Below are positions 9,201-17,300 of a stretch of 64,000 nt of DNA, piece by piece. Below the pieces are notes generated by a model. It saw only the letters and a list, made by a program, of their open reading frames with translations, did not search any database and had not been told where the DNA came from. This stretch comes from Paenibacillus pinistramenti (lineage in GTDB: Bacteria; Bacillota; Bacilli; Paenibacillales; Paenibacillaceae), in NCBI RefSeq assembly GCF_005869875.1, contig NZ_VAWG01000010.1:62001-126000 (forward strand), read 5' to 3'. The position numbers were made by a program, and so were the translations under genes. Each line of letters opens with the position of its first letter. The first letter of the stretch is position 1.

Positions 9201-12200
9201 TCAGGACACAAACAAAGAATTGTTCACACCGACCGAGCTTACTGGGAAAACAGGCCAAACGGCCGATTTGAAGGCCGCTGATCTTCCGGGCTACACTCCG
9301 GTCAAAGCAGACGGAACGTTTGAATTTGTGCCTGGCGGCCCAAGTGAATACGTGTTCTACTACACCGCCAATGCCCAAACGGTAACGGTAAAATACCTGG
9401 AGCAGGGCACAGACAAGGAGCTTGCCAAAGCTTCGGCTGAGGCCGGCAAAACCGGCGACACCATCGAGCTGACTGCGGCTCAGGTTCCTGGTTACACCGC
9501 CAAGGAAGCTTCATTCCTTTATAAGATTGAAGGCGGCGGACCGCAGGTATATGCATTCTACTATACGGCCGATACGCAGACGGTAACGGTTAAATATGTA
9601 GACCAGGGCACCGGCCAGGAGCTTGATGCTTCTGCAGCGGGAACCGGGATTATCGGCCAGACTCTGGAATTGAAGGCAGCTGAGGTTGCCGGCTATACGC
9701 CTGCCGAAAGCACGCATACGTATACTTTTACAGCTGGAGCGGATCAGGAGTTTACCTTCTTCTACACGGCCAATCCGCAGAAGGTTACCGTGAAGTATCT
9801 GGAGAAGGACACCATGCAGGTTCTGGAACAGCCAGCCGTCATTGAAGGTGTGACAGGCAAGGAAGTAACCCTTGAAGCGGCAGCCGTGGCCGGATATTCC
9901 GCTGCGGAAGCCAGCCACACTTATAAATTCAGTGCGGAAGCTTCTCAGGATTATGTGTTCTTCTACACAGCTGACAAGCAGACCGTAACCGTTAAATATC
10001 TGGAAAAGGGTACGGAGAAGGTCCTCCTGCCTAGCACAACAGCTGAAGGGATCATTCATCAGAATGTGCAGCTGACTGCTGAGGAAGTGCCGGGCTACAC
10101 GCCTGAAGAAGCGGAAGCGGCGTATACATTTACTGCTGCCGGGGAACAGGTCTATATCTTCTACTACTCTCCTGTAGTGCTGAGCCTGAACGTTAAGTAT
10201 GTGGACAAGGAAACGGGAACCGAGATTTCCGAATCTGGAACCATTCAGGGCTCTGTAGGCCAGGAGGCCGTTTTGGAAGCCGTCAATGTGGCAGGTTACA
10301 CCGCGGATGAAGCGGTTCACAGCTATATTTTCACAGCTGACAACACGCAGGAGTATGTGTTTGAGTACTCGGCCAATAAGCAGTCTGTAACAGTAAAATA
10401 TTTGGACAAAACTACGGGACAGCCGCTGGCTGAAGAGAAGCAGGTGGATGGAGCTACCGACAGAGAAGTGATGCTCGAAGCGCTGGGGCTCGAAGGCTAC
10501 ACGCCTGAGCAGGCAGCATACAATTATGTATTCACTGCTGAAGCCGCCCAAGAGCATGTGTTCTATTACACGGCTGACGAGCAAACGGTAAGCGTCACGT
10601 ATATCGAACGGGCAACCGGCAAGGAGCTCTCTGAGCCGGCGTCATTCAGCGGAGTCATCGGTGAGAAGGTTGATCTCGAGGCCCCTGCCCTGGCCGGATA
10701 TACACCTGAAGAGCCAACTCACAGCTACACCTTTACCGCTGAAAGCAGCCAGGCGTACACCTTCTACTACACAGCTGCTGATCACAATGTAACGGTAAAA
10801 TATCTGCAGCGCGGAACGGGCACCGTCCTGGCTTCAGAATTTGTAGCAACCGGCAAAACAGGTGAAACTATTAAGCTGACTGCAGCTGAAGTAGCCGGAT
10901 TTACACCGGAAGATGCAGAAGCAAGTTATACGATCACTACCGATGCTGAGCAGGAGTATGTGTTCTACTACACGACTAAGGAACAAACCGTTACGGTTAA
11001 GTACCTGAATCGCAGCACCAATGTTCCTGTAGCTGATGAATCAACAGTATCCGGCCAAACCGGAGAGACGGTTGAGCTTACCGCAGCTGAGGTTTCAGGT
11101 TATACACCGGTTGAATATACGGCGAGCTATCAATTGACCGCAGAGACTTCCCAGGTTTATGTGTTCTATTATACGCAGGATCAAACCGAGCCTGAGCCTG
11201 AGCCGCAGCCGGAGCAGCGCGATGTAACTGTTAATTATGTGTACACGGATCCTGCAAGCGAGAGCGAAATTCCGCTTATGGAGCCTTCCGTTCAGAGCGG
11301 TAACGTAGGCGACGTGCTTCATTTGACAGCCGAACCGCTGACCGTAGCTGATGCAGTGTACACGCCAACCGTGTTCAACTTTGACTACACTATCACGGAC
11401 GGCGAAGAACAGCAGTATACGTTCTACTACGAGCCGGACAGCTCGGAGGATGTGTACCAGCTCTTCATTACCTACCTGGATCGGGAGACAGGGGATGAGC
11501 TTGGAAGCGATACACGTCAAGGCAAGGAAAATGACACCATCGAGATCAAGCCGGATCCAATTACGGTAGCCGATGCGGTCTACAATCCTGAACAATCGCT
11601 TTATTCCTACACCTTCACGGGTGATCCAGACCAGGAACTGGAGATTTACTACAACAAAGAGCAGTCGGATCCGACTGATCCTGAAGACCCGCCTGCAGCT
11701 GAAGATCAGCAGGTGACTGTCCGCTATCTGAAACAGGGAACAGAGACGGCATTGTCTTCGCCAACGGTGGAGACGGGCAAAGCCGGCGATACTATTACCC
11801 TGACAGCTCCGGCAGTATCCGGTTATACAGCGGTCAACTCCTCCTATGACTATACGTTTACGGATGGAGACGGCCAGGAATACATTTTCTACTATAAGAA
11901 AAACAGCACGTCTGTTGTGACCACTCCAACAACGTCCAGCTCGGATTCCAGCTCTGATGTATCCGCGCTGCCGCCTGCACCGCCGGTGACAGCCCTGCCG
12001 CCAGCGCCAGTGCTCGATAAGGACAACCATTATAACTATGTATTTGGTTATCCGGACGGCACGATCAAACCGCTGAACAACATCAGCAGGGAAGAAGTCG
12101 CTGAGATCTTCTACAGACTGATGGACGACGCAACACGCAGCGATTACATGGTGGAGGACAGCTCCTTCTCTGATGTAAGTGATACACGCTGGTCCAATCA

Positions 12201-12669
12201 GGCGATTGCGACCATGCAGAATGCAGGTATCATTACAGGTTACCAGGATGGAACCTTCAAGCCGGGACAAGCTATCACCCGTGCTGAATTCGCCGCTATT
12301 GCTTCCAGATTCGATGAGCTCGATGGACAAGAGAATACAATGTTCTCCGACGTCCAAGGCCATTGGGCTGAGAAATACATCGTTTCAGCAGCAAATAAAG
12401 GCTGGATTAAAGGTTATCCGGACGGAACCTTCAGACCAGACCAGTACATTACACGTGCAGAAGCTATGGCCTTCATCAACAGTGTACTGGATCGCAAAGT
12501 CACTGAAGAAGGCATCAGTGCAGACGCTAAAATGTGGCCGGACAATACCTCCGACAAATGGTACTATCTGGACGTAATCGAAGCGACTAACAACCATGAC
12601 TATGACCGCAATGATGACGGTGAAACAGAGACCTGGACAGAGGTTAAACCGGATCATATTTATCCTTAA
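6211..12669 (+). CDS. Giant surface adhesin: vWFA domain, 19 MucBP-type repeats, three SLH domains (VMSP-like)
   Basis: GAGGAGG precedes the ATG of this 2152-residue protein. Order: signal peptide (1-34, ending AAAAS); vWFA domain (about 76-320) with MIDAS motif DQSSS at 84-88; a beta-rich region and an InlB-like repeat (about 320-585); 16 uninterrupted MucBP-type repeats of roughly 67 residues (QTVTVKYLEQGT ... EYVFYYT), then three more separated by Pro/Glu/Asp-rich linkers; a Ser/Pro linker (about 1900-1945) with ALPPAP at 1919-1924 and 1928-1933; and three SLH domains (GYPDGTIKP, GYQDGTFKP, GYPDGTFRP) that bind secondary wall polymer. It is built like VMSP of Paenibacillus alvei, the PPEP-2 substrate. 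A c-di-GMP riboswitch precedes it and a PPEP gene lies convergent downstream. Adhesion to surfaces or host matrix is inferred. Confidence 0.93.
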   Translation: MNKYFKLVMSWVCIILAVTGMIPGNLFVNTAAAASGELIWPNAGAINLTKASEPVKDAQGKWNVTLTVEGKNIKSTSDVVLLVDQSSSMSDNGRMTSAKAAAKKFVDNLLFKDSTTRIALVSFGTKSTQLSTFKGYDQKSALLTSVDNISAGDYKNNIQYTNIQDGLHAASTLLDNSQADNKVIVLLSDGAPTRSYKAASAADYAWPTNNYSHTFILSSFNYSSVVGSAANFGITSYNIKVGKKTYTVKDNGIATLSEAKLIQNKGYGIYSIGLEVGSDANAQYVLSNVQNKGYYSSSSSDLSKVFTDLSGKISYAAQNAKVVDPMGDMFNKISDVTVSQGTITWNSAKETITWDIGSVMEGAPATMTYTVQMDDSKNPDPNKLYPTNGTTTISYTDVNGTSTSKNFEVPTVSFGKGSIKVKGYHVNADGKPVNADGVVVDRPDLAEQLYSDNFSQNGQESLDVNQSYSVTAKALDGYQLKTGVSPTTVSLTTSDPSPIVWFGYTNAPNSLKVEYKAGDTVLEQAQELQKIQGEAVDLTAKAFDGYQLKEVKLSSDSGLTTADGGHVTGVMPGKDVTVTFSYEPTAQHVTVKYLERGTDKSLAAAQTIDGVTNEELTLKAAEVAGYTAEEASHKYTLTAGGIQEYVFYYTANAQTVTVKFLEQGTDKELADSKTVEGTTGSSAALTAVLVPGYTAVETKHDYTYTADGKQEYVFYYTANKQTVTVKYLEQGTNKVLAEAKTVEGATGKATDLTAAPIAGYTPLEETHSYSFTTGSAQEYVFYYTPNEQTVTVKYVDDETKEELIAAAAVKGKTGETVTLTPEAIAGYTPTKSQDTYEIAANGSNEYVFYYTANGQSVTVKFVDKDTKEELAPSVTVDGKTGRAVEVQAATVPGYTPEMASDTYTIAASAPNEYVFYYTPNDQTVTVKYLEQGTDKLLFSPTTLTAKTGQNVDVTAAPLAGYTPVETTGTLKVTAEGPNVYVFYYTPNDQKVTVKYVDQDTNKELFTPTELTGKTGQTADLKAADLPGYTPVKADGTFEFVPGGPSEYVFYYTANAQTVTVKYLEQGTDKELAKASAEAGKTGDTIELTAAQVPGYTAKEASFLYKIEGGGPQVYAFYYTADTQTVTVKYVDQGTGQELDASAAGTGIIGQTLELKAAEVAGYTPAESTHTYTFTAGADQEFTFFYTANPQKVTVKYLEKDTMQVLEQPAVIEGVTGKEVTLEAAAVAGYSAAEASHTYKFSAEASQDYVFFYTADKQTVTVKYLEKGTEKVLLPSTTAEGIIHQNVQLTAEEVPGYTPEEAEAAYTFTAAGEQVYIFYYSPVVLSLNVKYVDKETGTEISESGTIQGSVGQEAVLEAVNVAGYTADEAVHSYIFTADNTQEYVFEYSANKQSVTVKYLDKTTGQPLAEEKQVDGATDREVMLEALGLEGYTPEQAAYNYVFTAEAAQEHVFYYTADEQTVSVTYIERATGKELSEPASFSGVIGEKVDLEAPALAGYTPEEPTHSYTFTAESSQAYTFYYTAADHNVTVKYLQRGTGTVLASEFVATGKTGETIKLTAAEVAGFTPEDAEASYTITTDAEQEYVFYYTTKEQTVTVKYLNRSTNVPVADESTVSGQTGETVELTAAEVSGYTPVEYTASYQLTAETSQVYVFYYTQDQTEPEPEPQPEQRDVTVNYVYTDPASESEIPLMEPSVQSGNVGDVLHLTAEPLTVADAVYTPTVFNFDYTITDGEEQQYTFYYEPDSSEDVYQLFITYLDRETGDELGSDTRQGKENDTIEIKPDPITVADAVYNPEQSLYSYTFTGDPDQELEIYYNKEQSDPTDPEDPPAAEDQQVTVRYLKQGTETALSSPTVETGKAGDTITLTAPAVSGYTAVNSSYDYTFTDGDGQEYIFYYKKNSTSVVTTPTTSSSDSSSDVSALPPAPPVTALPPAPVLDKDNHYNYVFGYPDGTIKPLNNISREEVAEIFYRLMDDATRSDYMVEDSSFSDVSDTRWSNQAIATMQNAGIITGYQDGTFKPGQAITRAEFAAIASRFDELDGQENTMFSDVQGHWAEKYIVSAANKGWIKGYPDGTFRPDQYITRAEAMAFINSVLDRKVTEEGISADAKMWPDNTSDKWYYLDVIEATNNHDYDRNDDGETETWTEVKPDHIYP
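7969..11178 (+). repeat. Sixteen tandem MucBP-type coding repeats
   Basis: Units of about 200 bases, each coding VTVKYL(E/D)xGTxxxL ... GYTPxE ... EYVFYYTxNxQ, run head to tail. Codon-level divergence is moderate, and some boundary segments (for example around 8150-8200 and 9350-9410) are almost identical, which points to recent exchange among units. Repeat number may vary between strains, and short-read assembly could miscount it. Confidence 0.85.
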
Positions 12670-12696
12670 GCAGCAGGTCATGACGGCAAGAACAAG

Positions 12697-12736
12697 AAAG
12701 GCTCCTCTTCATTTGGAAGAGGAGCCTTTCTTTTGT
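12697..12736 (+). terminator. Intrinsic terminator of the adhesin gene
   Basis: AAAGGCTCCTCTTC and GAAGAGGAGCCTTT pair around a short loop and are followed by CTTTTG, 28 bases after the adhesin stop. Confidence 0.9.
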
Positions 12737-12812
12737 TTGATTGCTTGTATGAATCTGCTTGCTAGGGGGGGGCTTGCTGGTTATGATATTCGGGTTTGTT
12801 ACTTATGTCTTC

Positions 12813-13040
12813 TTGCTTAACTTTCTAATAGATTGCTAGGATTACTGCTAGACTTAAAGCTTACTTTTTGGCTTTCTTCTAAACTTACTGCTGCTTTTAC
12901 TGCTTACTGCTTACTGCTAAACTTTCTACTAACTGCTAAACTTTCTGCCTCTTGCTGTACTTTCTACTTCTTGCTGTACTTTCTACTTCTTGCTGTACTT
13001 TCTACTTCTAGCTGGACTTTCTACCTTCTTGCTAAAGCTG
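12813..13040. repeat. Short tandem repeats (CTTGCTGTACTTTCTACTT and relatives)
   Basis: The stretch is built from CTTGCT and ACTTTCTA words, including three consecutive near-perfect copies of the 19-mer CTTGCTGTACTTTCTACTT (about 12953-13010) and a diverged fourth. It abuts the stop codon of the protease gene on the minus strand. A frame across it codes only low-complexity Leu/Ser/Thr sequence and is not credible. No separate terminator for the protease is seen. Confidence 0.75.
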
Positions 13041-13052
13041 CGTCTTCAACCC

Positions 13053-13718
13053 TTATTGGTTGAATAATTTATCGAAGAATGCGTAAGTTAGCGGTGTACT
13101 TTCTTTTAGCTGCTTGCGAGTGTAGTCGTTGTACACGTACATGGTTGCTGCTTCTGCGAAATACTCTTCAGGGTACACGGAGAAGTAACCGTCGCCTTTA
13201 TAGTTTACGCTTGCTTCCTTGTTAAAAATATCTTTAAATTCCTGGGTGCTGCTTACCGTATTGAATACGAACCGGTCAACAGCATGCATCGTTTCATGGA
13301 TCTCCAGGTTATAAGAATTATGTCCCTTGCCTTTCTTGCTGTAGCCGATCCGGACGACTACATCTCTTTCGCTGACACCCGGAACATCGTCCCAAGTCAG
13401 GCCTGTCTTCTCCCAGCCTCTAGGAGTAACGCCTTTCAGGTAGTTCAGCTCAGGAACATTTGTAATGATATCGTTGGTCAGAATAATCTTGATGCCTTTA
13501 TCATTCAAAGTCTTGAGAGCCGGAGCAGGGATCCGCTCAATCCGGCCAATCATTGCTTGAGCCTCTTTCGTGTCATAGCTGGTCGTTGGAAGAACGATTA
13601 AGGAATTGATGAAGGAGTAGGCATCCGTTTCTTCGGCATGAGCTGCTTTCGCGGGAAAAGCTCCAATGACTGTAATCATAAGCAGTACGGCCGTAAATAA
13701 TCTTGTCCATTTCTTCAT
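13053..13718 (-). CDS. Secreted Pro-Pro endopeptidase (PPEP-2/Zmp1-like, peptidase M34 type)
   Basis: The 221-residue protein has a signal peptide (KKWTRLFTAVLLMITVIGAFPAKAAHA) and the zinc motif HETMH at 141-145, with downstream YPEEYFAEA (182-190) supplying the third ligand, as in the PPEP family that hydrolyses Pro-Pro bonds in surface proteins. The VSERD segment (115-119) resembles the SERV loop recalled for PPEP-2 of P. alvei rather than the GGST of C. difficile PPEP-1, suggesting PLP-PVP-like specificity. The ATG at 13718 is chosen because GGGAGG lies 9 bases upstream; the first ATG (13727) abuts that site. It is convergent with its probable substrate, the adhesin, and follows two c-di-GMP-I aptamers. 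Likely role: releasing the adhesin from the wall. Confidence 0.92.
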   Translation of the reverse strand: MKKWTRLFTAVLLMITVIGAFPAKAAHAEETDAYSFINSLIVLPTTSYDTKEAQAMIGRIERIPAPALKTLNDKGIKIILTNDIITNVPELNYLKGVTPRGWEKTGLTWDDVPGVSERDVVVRIGYSKKGKGHNSYNLEIHETMHAVDRFVFNTVSSTQEFKDIFNKEASVNYKGDGYFSVYPEEYFAEAATMYVYNDYTRKQLKESTPLTYAFFDKLFNQ

Positions 13719-13734
13719 CTTAAACATCCTCCCA

Positions 13735-13756
13735 AAGCCAGCGTTGGCGCAGGCTT
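13735..13756 (-). promoter_or_regulatory. Hairpin just upstream of the PPEP ribosome binding site
   Basis: On the minus strand AAGCC-T-GCG-CCAA-CGC-T-GGCTT can fold immediately after the proximal aptamer and before TGGGAGG. It lacks a U-tract, so it is not an ordinary terminator; it may belong to the expression platform and influence translation. Its role is not demonstrated. Confidence 0.45.
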
Positions 13757-13844
13757 CAATATCGGTAACTGGCTAGCATAGCGAATTGATCGCGTTAGCT
13801 CCTATAGCTTTGCGCCCCCACCTTTCGATGGGTTTGCCTTTGTC
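13757..13844 (-). promoter_or_regulatory. Cyclic-di-GMP-I riboswitch aptamer 2 (proximal) of the PPEP gene
   Basis: The minus strand reads AAAGGCAAACCCATCGAAA then GGTGGGGGCGCAAAGC, TATAGGAGCTAACGCGATC, and TCGCTATGCTAGCCAGTTACCG. It carries the GEMM-I hallmarks: GGCAAAC, GAAA tetraloop, CGCAAAGC, AGG-CTAA, and CTATG-CAGCCAGTTACCG closing. It lies about 25 bases before the protease ribosome binding site. Confidence 0.92.
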
Positions 13845-13896
13845 AATACGGAGTTGACAGGTGCAGCGGTAAATCGATTAAATCCGTTAAAATGCG

Positions 13897-13929
13897 AAAA
13901 ACCCTTCTTATACCGGATAAGAAGGGTTG
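13897..13929 (-). terminator. Intrinsic terminator between the two PPEP aptamers
   Basis: Minus strand: AACCCTTCTTAT-CCGGT-ATAAGAAGGGTT followed by TTTC, a strong stem and U-tract after the distal aptamer. Flanking segments (13865-13880 and 13937-13950) can also pair around it over about 14 positions. It is the probable expression platform of the distal riboswitch. Confidence 0.85.
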
Positions 13930-13950
13930 AAATCAACGATTTAACGCTGC

Positions 13951-14045
13951 GTCTTATGCGGTAACTGGCTGGCATAGCGAGTGTTAAGATCGCGTTAGCC
14001 CCTATAGTTTTGCGTCACCATTTTTCAATGGCTTTGCCTTTATCA
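13951..14045 (-). promoter_or_regulatory. Cyclic-di-GMP-I riboswitch aptamer 1 (distal) of the PPEP gene
   Basis: The minus strand reads AAGGCAAAGCCATTGAAA, then AATGGTGACGCAAAACTATA, GGGGCTAACGCGATC, and CGCTATGCCAGCCAGTTACCG. All GEMM-I consensus elements are present, including GACGCAAA. It is followed by a strong terminator and then the second aptamer, so the protease leader is a tandem riboswitch. Confidence 0.92.
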
Positions 14046-14089
14046 TTTTTAATAAACCTGGTAAATCTATGAAACTCTTATATACCCTT

Positions 14090-14118
14090 ATATTAGAGCT
14101 GATTGCTTGCTTAGTCAA
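14090..14118 (-). promoter_or_regulatory. Promoter of the PPEP riboswitch leader
   Basis: On the minus strand TTGACT (14118-14113) and TAATAT (14095-14090) are separated by 17 bases, about 45 bases before the distal aptamer. Confidence 0.7.
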
Positions 14119-14196
14119 TAGGAAAATAGGAAAAAAGAATTAGAATATTCATAGAATGAGAGGGACGATAGCAGGGGGTATTTTGAGAATAGACGT

Positions 14197-14240
14197 AAAA
14201 AACCGGGCCGTAAGAGGGGAATGCCGCTCCCAGGCCCGGC
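14197..14240 (-). terminator. Terminator downstream of the MMPL gene
   Basis: On the minus strand CCGGGCC and GGCCCGG pair around a loop of about 23 bases and are followed by TTTTTT. Confidence 0.65.
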
Positions 14241-14252
14241 CTCTAGCTGCAC

Positions 14253-14292
14253 AAAGAAGCTGCCCCCCGGTTCTCCGGAAGACAGCTTCTTT
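14253..14292. terminator. Hairpin terminator 3' of the MMPL gene
   Basis: AAAGAAGCTG and CAGCTTCTTT flank a CCGG/CCGG inner stem, about 30 bases beyond the MMPL stop. It is followed on the minus strand by TGTGC rather than a long U-tract, so it may act with the next hairpin. Confidence 0.6.
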
Positions 14293-14322
14293 CGCAGTTG
14301 AAGTGCGGGAGGGAGCAGAGAC

Positions 14323-17300
14323 CTAGTCGTGGACTCCGGCTTCAATCCCATGTTCTTTTTCCCGTGCCTGTGCCTGTTTATCCTGCAGGAAGCCCTGCGC
14401 CGCCATCAAGGCCGGAACCAGCATCGGCAGCAGGATAAAGGTCAGTACGACCAGGCCGACGATTACAGCAGATGCCAGCTCGATGAGCAGCACCAGGCCG
14501 GAAGGCATCAGGGTGGCAAAGGTGCCGCCCAGAATGACCATGGCGGAGATGATGACACCTCCGACGCTGCGCGCGGAGCGTACAATCGCCTCGCGGTGGT
14601 CGAGCACGCCGTATTCCTTGTACCGCATCATGAGGAAGATGCTGTAGTCTACGCCGACTGCCACGATGATGATGAAAGAGAAGAACGGCACAAAGGAGGA
14701 GACGCCGTCCGCTCCGATGATATATTCGGCAACCAGCTTGGATGAACCCATTGCCACGTAATAGGAGGCGACAAGGGACAAGACGATGTAAACCGCAGGC
14801 CAGAACGAACGAATGACCAACAGCAGAACCAGGAACACACTGATGATAACGATAACGGCAGTGCTGTTAAAGGAAGAGATCTGCGCCTTGTTCATGTCAT
14901 AGGTCGAGGAGCTTGGGCCGGAGGCGCCATGCACGGCGCCGTCCAGAACTGTTCCGGCGAGGCCTGTGTCTACGGCATCGTTAATTTTTTCAACGATGTC
15001 CAGCGCGGCCGGCGAATAAGGGTCTTCGTTCAGAATGACCATCAATTTGGTCAGCGTCCGGTCCTCGGACATGAAGGCATCCTCTGACTGCTTGAACGAA
15101 TCATTCGTCAGCGCTTCGCTTGGAATGAAGAAGGTCTTCGTGGTTCCCATCTGATTCAGGAACGTAGCCGTTTTGCCGAGACCGTCCGAAATATCGCCGA
15201 GTCCCTGACTGCTCTTCTGCAGGCCGGTCTGGAGCTGGCCCAGTCCGCCCGACAGCTGGCCGAGCCCGGTATTCAGCTGCTCCTGGCCGGTTTGAATATC
15301 ACCTAGAGCCTTATTCAGCTTAGCCATGTTGGCTGTAATTTGTTCGCTGCCCGAGCTGCCCTGCTTCAGGCCGTCGGCCAGTTTGCCGGCGCCCTGCTCA
15401 AGCTCGCTGAGTCCGCTGGAAATGCGGTCCAATGCCGTGTTTAGCTGATCGAATCCGCTGGTGGCATTGGCAAACGAAGTGTTCAGCTTCTTGTAGTTCT
15501 CCTGCAGGGTCGTCATGCCGCTGGTAATGGAAGCCAGGGCAGTGGACAGCTGCTGTCCGGTTGCTTTGAGGGTTGTGTAGTCCGTATCCTCATTCAGCTC
15601 CGTATGCGTCGTCCCCAGTTTATCAATGAGGCCGTTCATGGAAGTGAGGCCGTTCTGCACGCCCGGCAGACCTTCGGCCAATTGGTCCAGTCCGCCCTGG
15701 GCGGAGGTGTAGCCCTGCTGCAGCTGCTTCAGGCCCGAAGAGAGCTGGCCGGTCTGCGACGTGATCTGCTCCATGCCGTCATGCAGCTTGGCAATGCCGG
15801 ACTGCAGCTGTGCGGCGCCGTCTGCGCCGTCGCCTACACCGGAAGCGACTTTATCCAGCGCAGCTGTGATCTGCTCGTAGCCGTCCTTAACCTGCGAGGT
15901 GCCGCTGACGAGCTTATCGACCTGCGATAAATCGTCCGTGCCCGTCAGACCGCTCTGCATCTTGTCCAGGCCGTCTTTCACCTGGTTGACGCCGTCTTTG
16001 GAGGCATCGATGCCTTTGGTCACTTCGGCCGTCTGGCTGCTGATGTAGAAGTCGTCGATCGGCTCGGCCTGAGGCTGTGTAACGCTGGATACCGATTTGA
16101 CGCCAGGGATTGCTTTGATGCTGTTGGTCAGGCTGTCGATGACGCCCAAAGCATCGTTGTTATCCAGCTTGTCTTTGCCCTGAATGACAACCGTAGTCGG
16201 CAGCGCCTGACCGCGTGTAAAGTGTTCCGCAACCAGTCCGAAGCCCTTCGTGGACGGGTAGTCGTCCCCCAGCTCCGCAATCTGGTCAAAGGACAGCTTC
16301 TGCCCGCTGGTCAGGAAGATCGGAACCATAAGCACCACGATAACGATGACGGTGATGAATGGCCGCTTGACGGAAGTGGACGCAAGCCCGCCCATCAGGC
16401 GGTTTTCCTTATGCCCGTTTACATTTCGGGAAGGCCAGAACAGCTTCGGACCCAGCACCTTCAGAATAAACGGAGTAAGGGTCAGGATTTCAAGCATCAG
16501 AATGACGGCGCCGATGGCCACCACATTTGCCGATTTATAAATCCCGAAGTTTGCAAAGCTGAGGCTGGCGAAAGCAAAGAAGATCGTAAGAATGCTGTAG
16601 AAGATCGTTTTGCCAGCTGTTTTATAAGAGATCAGAATGGCTTCATCGGTAGATTTGCCATGTGCCAGCTCCTCGCGGAACCGGTTGAAGAGCAGGATGT
16701 TGTAGTCCGTGCCGATCCCGAACAGAATGAGCACGAGCAGCATCTGCGTAACGCTTGTAACCGGGAAGTTCAGCTTGTCGATGATCTGCGCGGCGATTCC
16801 CATGGAGACCAGGTAACAAACCCCTACTGCCGCCAGGGAGACAAACGGCACGACAACCGAACGGAACATTACAATCAGGACGACGAGGATAAAAATAACC
16901 GTCAGAGCGGCGCTCTTCTCAACGCCTGATGTGGAGGCCTTCAAATAATCGTTCTGGATAAAGTCCTCGCCGCTGAGATAATAAGTCGCTTTAACATCCT
17001 TCAGTTCAGCATCCAGCTGATCCTTGATGTCATCCACGCTGCGCCCGTTAATATTGAGGGTGAAGGACACCATTAAAGTGGTGTTGTCCTCCGAAACCAG
17101 GGAGGATTTGGCTGCCGGCGAGGAAAAAGGATCAATAATATCCGTAATGCCAAGCTTGTCTTTCTGATCCTGCAAATTCTGCACGCCGGATTCGATGCTG
17201 CTCATCTCATCGTCAGATAACTTGTTCTGATCGTAAAAGATTACCAGATCGCTCCGGCCCTCCGTCTTGTTCATCTTCTTGAGCAGCTCGCCCGCCACCT

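Noticed and set aside
7021-10584. Long minus-strand open frames opposite the MucBP repeats
   Set aside because: They are produced by the periodic codon use of the repeats on the other strand; they lack ribosome binding sites and have Cys/Arg-rich, non-protein-like composition.
7969-11178. CRISPR-like periodic repeat array
   Set aside because: The period is about 200 bases, in frame, without unique spacers; it encodes MucBP-type protein repeats.
12833-13063. 76-codon frame across the CTTGCT repeats
   Set aside because: The product is pure Leu/Ser/Thr low complexity with no ribosome binding site, and the region is a tandem repeat.
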